Source: Nocardiopsis_B mangrovi (GTDB lineage Bacteria > Actinomycetota > Actinomycetes > Streptosporangiales > Streptosporangiaceae). From it: DNA of 64,000 nucleotides. A program made the position numbers and the translations under genes. The stretch is from contig NZ_JBHSFQ010000010.1 of the NCBI RefSeq assembly GCF_042653925.1, positions 1 through 64,000 of the forward strand, written 5' to 3'. Under the pieces are notes generated by a model. It searched no databases and was not told the origin of the DNA. It saw only the letters and a list, made by a program, of their open reading frames with translations. Within the stretch, counting starts at the first letter, position 1. Each line of letters starts with the position of its first letter. This document shows positions 59,555-64,000 of this stretch, piece after piece.

Positions 59555-60064
59555 ATGCCAGTAACCACGCCTACCGATTTGGTGTTGCTTCACATTTCAA
59601 CGAGCAAAAGTGGTGCGATCTCCGCTATCCCTGTAGGAGTCGGTAGGCACCCTTTTCCTGTGGTGCAATTGCTGCAACAGGTCGTCGCTGATCGGTTGTT
59701 GCTTGCTGGTGAGCATCTAAGATCTGGGGATTATCTCCTCCGTCATTTACAGTACAGGTCGGCCATCAGTCGTCACTACTATGCAATGTACCATGCGGCG
59801 CGTGCTATTGTTTTCGCAGAGAACCGTGGTGACGATTATGAACGGCATAATATCCTTGCAAGGAATCTCCCATCCGCGTTACCGCGGTCTGCTGACCGTG
59901 AAAGTGAATTGACAGATGCGCGATTGTTGCGTAATCAAGCCGATTATGATGCATATCCAATTAGCGAGGCCCAATGGGAAGCTGATTCGCGCACGCTCGC
60001 TGTAACTGCAGCAAGATTCCTTCAAGAATGCGAATCATTCGCCTCAATGAACGGGTATATTTGA
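59555..60064 (+). CDS. HEPN-domain protein
   Basis: 169 residues, mostly helical. The HEPN core is YRSAISRHYYAMYHAARAIV (67-86), followed by RHNILARNLPSAL and the family block RNQADYDAYPIS (126-137). Arg68 and His74 (R-x5-H) fit the RX4-6H ribonuclease motif of HEPN toxins, so RNA cleavage is possible. The first 35 residues have no similarity I know. AGAGAGGG precedes the ATG. Its stop overlaps the ATPase start by one base (TGATG). Codon use and GC are far below those of the neighbours, indicating transfer. Confidence 0.78.
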   Translation: MPVTTPTDLVLLHISTSKSGAISAIPVGVGRHPFPVVQLLQQVVADRLLLAGEHLRSGDYLLRHLQYRSAISRHYYAMYHAARAIVFAENRGDDYERHNILARNLPSALPRSADRESELTDARLLRNQADYDAYPISEAQWEADSRTLAVTAARFLQECESFASMNGYI

Positions 60065-61722
60065 TGTCAAGCATCAACTACGAATCCTTGATTTCCAGCG
60101 CCCTTGAAGAGGCGAATATCTCGATTGTGCGAGTTGATGAGAGATCATTCCCGGGTGAAATATGGTTCGTTGTCTGGGTCAACGAAGACGCCTTGGTGGC
60201 CGCCCAAAGTCTCGCGGGAACCATCGAAAAAGCATTGAATGACGTTTCCGACGTCAGTAATCAATCTCTAGTAGTGACCTTCAGGCCTCACCGAGTTCAA
60301 GAGAGCGGCGTCAGCGAGGTCAAGCCCAAGAGTCCGCTTTCCGGGCCAAAGGTCGACCAGCTGATTCAGCTCCTTGAGGCTCGTTCGCGAACTTCTGATG
60401 CACTTCCAAGTCTAAAGTACATGGAAGACCCACGGGCCAGCCTTGCTGCCATTGGGGCGTCTAGGCATCATTTGGTCTATGGTCGTCGCGGCGTAGGTAA
60501 AACAGCACTTCTTCTCGAGGCGAAACGAATGGCGGAGAGGGATGGCCACGTCACCGCATGGGCGAATGCTCACACCCTGCGACGCCTGGATGTTGCCAGT
60601 GCTTTCCTTGTGATCGCCGAGATTTCCTTGAACTCATTGATTCATCATGCAGGTTCATCGCAGGGAGATTCATATGTCCGCCTGAAGGAGAATCAACTCC
60701 GTTTAACTCGATTGCGCGCGGAGGGACCGATTTCTGAGGGCGCGTTGGGTGAAATGATTGCCGAATTGAATAGATCTTTGCGAGCGGTTCTGAGGGAGGG
60801 CTTGGTTCGTTTCTATCTGTACATCGATGATTTCTATTTGTTCCCTGGGGCGAAACAGCCGAATCTACTGGACGCTGTTGCCGGGATGCTACGCGACTGC
60901 GACGGCTGGATAAAATTAGCGAGTATCGAGCGTCTTACTCGACCCTTTGAGCCCTCCTCAATGATGGGGATTGAAGTCCCGCACGACGCCTCGAAGATTG
61001 ATCTAGATGTCACTCTGGAATATCCGGAGTCCACTCAAAAATTCTTGGAATCGGTTCTTTCGAACTATACGACTATTGCCGGAATCGCAAAACCGACGAG
61101 CATCGCCCAGAACGCGGCCCTCGGGCGATTGGTCTTGGCTTCTGGGGGGGTGCCTCGAGATTATCTTAACCTTTTTGCCTCTTCAATTGTGGCTGCACGA
61201 TCGCGTACCAAGGCTCGGGAAATCGGGCGGGAGGACGTCGCGAATGCTGCGAACCGGGCGGCAACGAGTAAAAGGAGGGACTTGGGACAAGACGTTTCAT
61301 CGGATAGCGCGAACAGTCTACAAGTTGCACTTGACACGCTCTCGAACGAAGTTCGGGGAGCTGGATTTACGTATTTCAGGGTCGATGTCTCTCAGAAGTC
61401 GCATCAATTTTACGACATGCTCGGGCAGCTGGTTGATTTGCGATTCGCGCATCTAATTCAGGCCAGTCTTTCCGATCAGCATCGACCGGGGGTTAAGTAC
61501 GAGGCGTACATTCTTGATTTGAGTCAGTATGCCGATGTCCGCTTGAAACGAAATTTGGCCATCCTTGATTTGAAGGATGGAGTTTGGATGTTTCGACGAA
61601 GCGGGACAGCGGGAACGCAGAAGCCGCTCCCGGGAACTCTCTTTCGAGACGAATTGCGCCAAGCTCCAGTCGTCGATCTTGAGAAATTGACGAAAATAGT
61701 CGATGATCGGATGAATGGGTGA
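60064..61722 (+). CDS. P-loop ATPase (Orc/STAND-like) partner of HEPN protein
   Basis: 552 residues. Residues 1-85 form a small alpha/beta domain; then Walker A GRRGVGKT (140-147), Walker B YLYIDDF (251-257), a sensor-like strand WIKLASIERL (282-291) and GGVPRDYL (361-368), the Gly-Gly-x-Pro-Arg signature of Orc1/Cdc6- and STAND-type ATPases. The C-terminal 140 residues look like a winged-helix and effector region. ATP hydrolysis looks possible. An alternative ATG lies 12 codons upstream. Same low GC as the HEPN gene; function unknown, defence or toxin control suspected. Confidence 0.76.
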   Translation: MSSINYESLISSALEEANISIVRVDERSFPGEIWFVVWVNEDALVAAQSLAGTIEKALNDVSDVSNQSLVVTFRPHRVQESGVSEVKPKSPLSGPKVDQLIQLLEARSRTSDALPSLKYMEDPRASLAAIGASRHHLVYGRRGVGKTALLLEAKRMAERDGHVTAWANAHTLRRLDVASAFLVIAEISLNSLIHHAGSSQGDSYVRLKENQLRLTRLRAEGPISEGALGEMIAELNRSLRAVLREGLVRFYLYIDDFYLFPGAKQPNLLDAVAGMLRDCDGWIKLASIERLTRPFEPSSMMGIEVPHDASKIDLDVTLEYPESTQKFLESVLSNYTTIAGIAKPTSIAQNAALGRLVLASGGVPRDYLNLFASSIVAARSRTKAREIGREDVANAANRAATSKRRDLGQDVSSDSANSLQVALDTLSNEVRGAGFTYFRVDVSQKSHQFYDMLGQLVDLRFAHLIQASLSDQHRPGVKYEAYILDLSQYADVRLKRNLAILDLKDGVWMFRRSGTAGTQKPLPGTLFRDELRQAPVVDLEKLTKIVDDRMNG

Positions 61723-62282
61723 TTCTATGAGTCGAACCGAGGGTTTGGTGACCGCTCGATTGTCGTCCGGGTGACTCCTACGGTTCGCAGCTTTGTGCAA
61801 CAACGAGGGCCCGTTTGGGACTCGACTAAATCAACGAGTTACTGGCTGTGACTGTCCCCGCCCTTCGATCTGGTGCTGCCGCAAGTGATCGGACCTGCCA
61901 CCGCGCTCCATTTCACAGCGTAGTCGGTGGTTTGGTGGGGCATCTGGCGCAATCGGTCAAAGGAAATAGAAATGTGGACTCGGTCCCGTGAAAAGGGACC
62001 AAGAAATGAACGAATTGAACTTTGACGACGTCGTCACCGGGACACATTGGGGGAGAACATCACGGCCTGTGAGTGGGGCTAAGTTGCGAGGCCAACGCTC
62101 CAAGGCCCCGGCTCTCACGCACTCTCATTCGTCAACCTCAGGTTATGTGCCGGCCAACTTGTGGGCGGCAGCCTGACCTGGACTCCTCAACATATGACAG
62201 CCCAAAGGCACCTCGTTACCGTAAATAGCCCCCGGCCACGGCGGATCCGTGGCCGGGGGCGCGAAAGAGCGGGCCGCCGGGG
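61723..62282. other. Right part of the low-GC island, no firm gene
   Basis: A short hairpin (GGTCCC-gtgaaaa-GGGACC, 61982-62000) and a 62-codon frame starting at 61988 without similarity. AT-rich until about 62220, where the GC-rich gpmA terminator begins. Probably remnant DNA of the island. Confidence 0.5.
62228..62260 (-). terminator. Terminator of gpmA
   Basis: A perfect 14-bp stem (GCCCCCGGCCACGG and complement) with loop CGGAT, followed on the minus strand by TATTTAC, giving a partial U tract. Confidence 0.8.
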
Positions 62283-63029
62283 CTACTTCTTGCCCTGGTT
62301 CTTGACCGCCTCGATGGCCGCCGCTGCGGCGTCGGGGTCGAGGTAGGTGCCGCCCGGGGTGCGGGGGCGGAAGGCGTCGTCCAGGTCGTAGACGAGCGGG
62401 ATGCCCGTGGGGATGTTCAGGCCGGCGATCGTGGCGTCGTCGATGCCGTCAAGGTGCTTGACCAGGGCCCGCAGGGAGTTGCCGTGCGCGGTGACCAGGA
62501 CCGTGCGGCCCGCCGCGAGGTCGGGGACGATCGAGTCGTACCAGTAGGGCAGCATCCGCTCGACCACATCGGCCAGGCACTCGGTGCGCGGCATCAGCTC
62601 CGGCGGGAGGTCGGCGTAGCGGCGGTCGCCCACCTGGGAGTACGTGTCGTCGTCGGCGATGGGCGGCGGCGGTGTGTCGTAGGAGCGGCGCCAGACCATG
62701 AACTGGTCGTCGCCGTACTCCTTGCGGGTCTGCGCCTTGTCCTTGCCCTGGAGCGCCCCGTAGTGGCGCTCGTTGAGGCGCCAGGACCGGTGCACGGGCA
62801 GCCAGTGCAGGTCGGCCGCGTTGAGCGCGATGTCGGCGGTGCGGATCGCGCGCCGCAGGACCGACGTGTGGACGATGTCGGGCCGCAGGTCGGCGTCGTG
62901 CAGCAGCCGGCCGCCCTTGCGCGCCTCCTCCTCGCCGGTCGTGGAAAGGTCGACGTCCACCCAGCCGGTGAACAGACCTTCGGCGTTCCAGACGCTCTCA
63001 CCGTGTCGCAGTAGAACCAGAGTCCCCAT
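62283..63029 (-). CDS. gpmA: 2,3-bisphosphoglycerate-dependent phosphoglycerate mutase
   Basis: Interconverts 2- and 3-phosphoglycerate in glycolysis. 248 residues. Phospho-His9 in LLRHGESVWN, LNERHYGALQGKDKAQTRKE and VLVTAHGNSLRALVKHLDG are intact. The ATG has AGGGTGG upstream; a GTG three codons further is possible. Neighbours mshA and the YbjN gene lie upstream on the same strand, as in Streptomyces. Confidence 0.96.
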   Translation of the reverse strand: MGTLVLLRHGESVWNAEGLFTGWVDVDLSTTGEEEARKGGRLLHDADLRPDIVHTSVLRRAIRTADIALNAADLHWLPVHRSWRLNERHYGALQGKDKAQTRKEYGDDQFMVWRRSYDTPPPPIADDDTYSQVGDRRYADLPPELMPRTECLADVVERMLPYWYDSIVPDLAAGRTVLVTAHGNSLRALVKHLDGIDDATIAGLNIPTGIPLVYDLDDAFRPRTPGGTYLDPDAAAAAIEAVKNQGKK

Positions 63030-63163
63030 GGGGGCCACCCTAGCGAGTCGCCCCGGCCGCCGGGGGATCGGGGGACGAACATTGGTCTATGCCAATACCC
63101 CGGCGCCCGCGCCGTGTGCTCCCCTCCGGTGGCGGCCACCTGACGCGGACACGCCCCCAGTGG

Positions 63164-63841
63164 TCACCCCGGCGATCCCGCGCGGTCGGCGGCCGTCTCG
63201 GGGGCGTGGCCCGGGTCCCGCGGTCCGTCCGCGGCGCCCCCGTCCGCGGCCTCGCCGATCGCGGTTCCCCCGGCCGCCGCGTGCGGGGGGTTCTCCACCA
63301 GGTGCCGGAACGCCTCCAGGTGGCGCAGGCTGTGGCCGCTCTTGCGGCGCCATTCCCATTCGCGGCGGATCGAGGACGCGAAGCCCCGCTCCAGTGCGGG
63401 GTTGAAGTTGTCGTCGGAGTAGGTGAGCGCGCAGCCCAGCAGCCGGTCGACCTCCTCCGGCGTGACCCCGGCCAGCGGCAGCCGGCCCGACAGGTAGACG
63501 TCGCCGGCCTCGTCGGCGCTGAAGGCCATCCCGAACATGTCCCGGTTCTTGCGCATGAGCCAGCGGTAGAACCCGGCGTGGTTCTCGTCGGGACGGCGGC
63601 AGAAGAAGGTGGTCAGCAGCAGGCTGTGCTCGCCCGCTCCCAGCCAGACCACGGTCCTCAGCTTGCGCCGGCCCGGAAGGGTCACCAGGAACGCGTCGGG
63701 GCGGGGCCGCTCGTACTCCAGCTCCGCTTCGGTGACGGCCGCCTCGATCGCGGCGATGGCGTCCGCCCGCGCGTCCGTTGCCATGCGCTCGTCCCTCCCG
63801 CTTCCGGCCCGGCCGTCGTTCCCCGGAGCCGTGGTCGTCAT
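63164..63841 (-). CDS. YbjN-domain protein
   Basis: 225 residues. The YbjN fold (related to type III secretion chaperones) spans about 25-180: ELEYERPRPDAFLVTLPGRR, NHAGFYRWLMRKNRDMFGMA and YSDDNFNPALERGFASSIRR. The C-terminal tail is Gly/Ala/Asp-rich. The start overlaps the mshA stop (ATGA); an ATG 19 codons in (MATDARADA) has a better ribosome site (GGGAGG) and may be the real one. Function unknown. Confidence 0.83.
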   Translation of the reverse strand: MTTTAPGNDGRAGSGRDERMATDARADAIAAIEAAVTEAELEYERPRPDAFLVTLPGRRKLRTVVWLGAGEHSLLLTTFFCRRPDENHAGFYRWLMRKNRDMFGMAFSADEAGDVYLSGRLPLAGVTPEEVDRLLGCALTYSDDNFNPALERGFASSIRREWEWRRKSGHSLRHLEAFRHLVENPPHAAAGGTAIGEAADGGAADGPRDPGHAPETAADRAGSPG

Positions 63842-64000
63842 TGGCCCGCTGCGATCGGCAGCGGTCTCCCCGTCAGCGTCCCACGGTAGACGCCCAGCAG
63901 CCCGTCGACCGTGGCCTCCCAGCTCAGGCCGGCCGCGTGGGCGACGGCGGCGGCGCCCATCCGCGCGCGCCACGCCGGCTCGGCGATGACGCGCTCCAGG
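63838..64000 (-). CDS. mshA: Mycothiol glycosyltransferase MshA, C-terminal part
   Basis: Only the last 53 codons are in the window; the gene runs off the right edge. The tail reads AAAVAHAAGLSWEATVDGLL and then GVYRGTL, the end of the GT4 family enzyme that joins UDP-GlcNAc to inositol-3-phosphate in mycothiol synthesis. Its position before a YbjN gene and gpmA matches other actinomycetes. Coupled to the YbjN gene by four bases. Confidence 0.75.
   Translation of the reverse strand, partial: LERVIAEPAWRARMGAAAVAHAAGLSWEATVDGLLGVYRGTLTGRPLPIAAGQ

Noticed and set aside
59058..59564. Three overlapping frames on both strands at the left side of the island
   Set aside because: They overlap each other, lack domains and good starts. 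They looked at first like a transposase fragment, but I find no DDE motif or terminal repeats.
60028..60042. Second exact copy of ATGCGAATCATTCGC, the Nur/Zur-like palindrome at 9597
   Set aside because: It lies inside the HEPN gene's 3' end, not at a promoter, lacks the final A of the palindrome, and a 15-base coincidence in 64 kb is not improbable.
61700..61860. A tRNA remnant at the right side of the island (GGTTCGCAGC)
   Set aside because: No acceptor or anticodon stem could be built around it, so there is no support for a tRNA attachment site.

Overview
The window is very GC-rich (above 70% by eye in most genes) and reads as an actinomycete chromosome. Mycothiol genes (mshD, the end of mshA), GlnR, a near-perfect BldC, MurT/GatD, a bS22-type mini ribosomal protein, SseC, many GTG starts and ATGA/GTGA overlaps all support this. 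The gene set fits a filamentous actinomycete of the Nocardiopsis/Streptomonospora/Thermobifida type. That placement is inference from gene content, not a measured phylogeny.

Region by region. 0.1-6.2 kb is a glycan locus: a Tat/lipoprotein sugar-binding protein diverges from a ROK repressor that is translationally coupled to a family 3 glycosidase, with a ROK-type operator between them. 6.3-9.5 kb holds an alpha/beta hydrolase, a second ROK regulator and a GNAT. 9.6-12.4 kb is a peptide/nickel-type ABC unit (one permease, two ATPases) with a Fur-family palindrome on its first codon. 12.8-13.0 kb is bldC, followed by nearly 1 kb of non-coding DNA with several inverted repeats. 14-18.9 kb holds a conserved hypothetical, a DUF3073 protein, purM, purF and a sterol-carrier-like protein. 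19.4-25.7 kb is phosphate uptake: a PhoU-like/Pit pair converges on pstSCAB, which is preceded by PHO boxes. Next come mshD, a Pro-rich secreted protein, glnR and a MoaD-like gene.

29.2-40.5 kb is haem/redox: a glutaredoxin-like gene, rex with its own operator, hemA-hemC-hemD(fusion)-hemB, then a primase-polymerase-like gene, a small toxin-antitoxin pair, rraA, a duplicated 94-bp repeat, hemL and a phosphatase. 40.7-48.9 kb carries bS22, an epimerase, a HAD phosphatase, an unusual membrane/ABM fusion, an LmeA-like protein, a thioredoxin, then a sulfur cluster with a Cys-containing leader peptide, DUF4395, a rhodanese and SseC, and an EamA transporter. 49-56.3 kb holds a membrane protein with a broken Walker A, murT-gatD, a tandem DUF6924 protein, ygfZ and a Nur-like regulator. 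56.5 kb has a promoter and a strongly structured RNA candidate with a minigene. Then come a nitrobindin, a GIDE-like membrane protein and a DsrE protein.

59.0-62.2 kb is a clearly lower-GC island (about 52% in a line I counted) holding a two-gene HEPN + P-loop ATPase operon. It is the best candidate here for an undescribed defence or toxin-antitoxin system. The window closes with gpmA, a YbjN protein and the 3' end of mshA. I saw no rRNA, tRNA, CRISPR array, integrase or intact insertion sequence.
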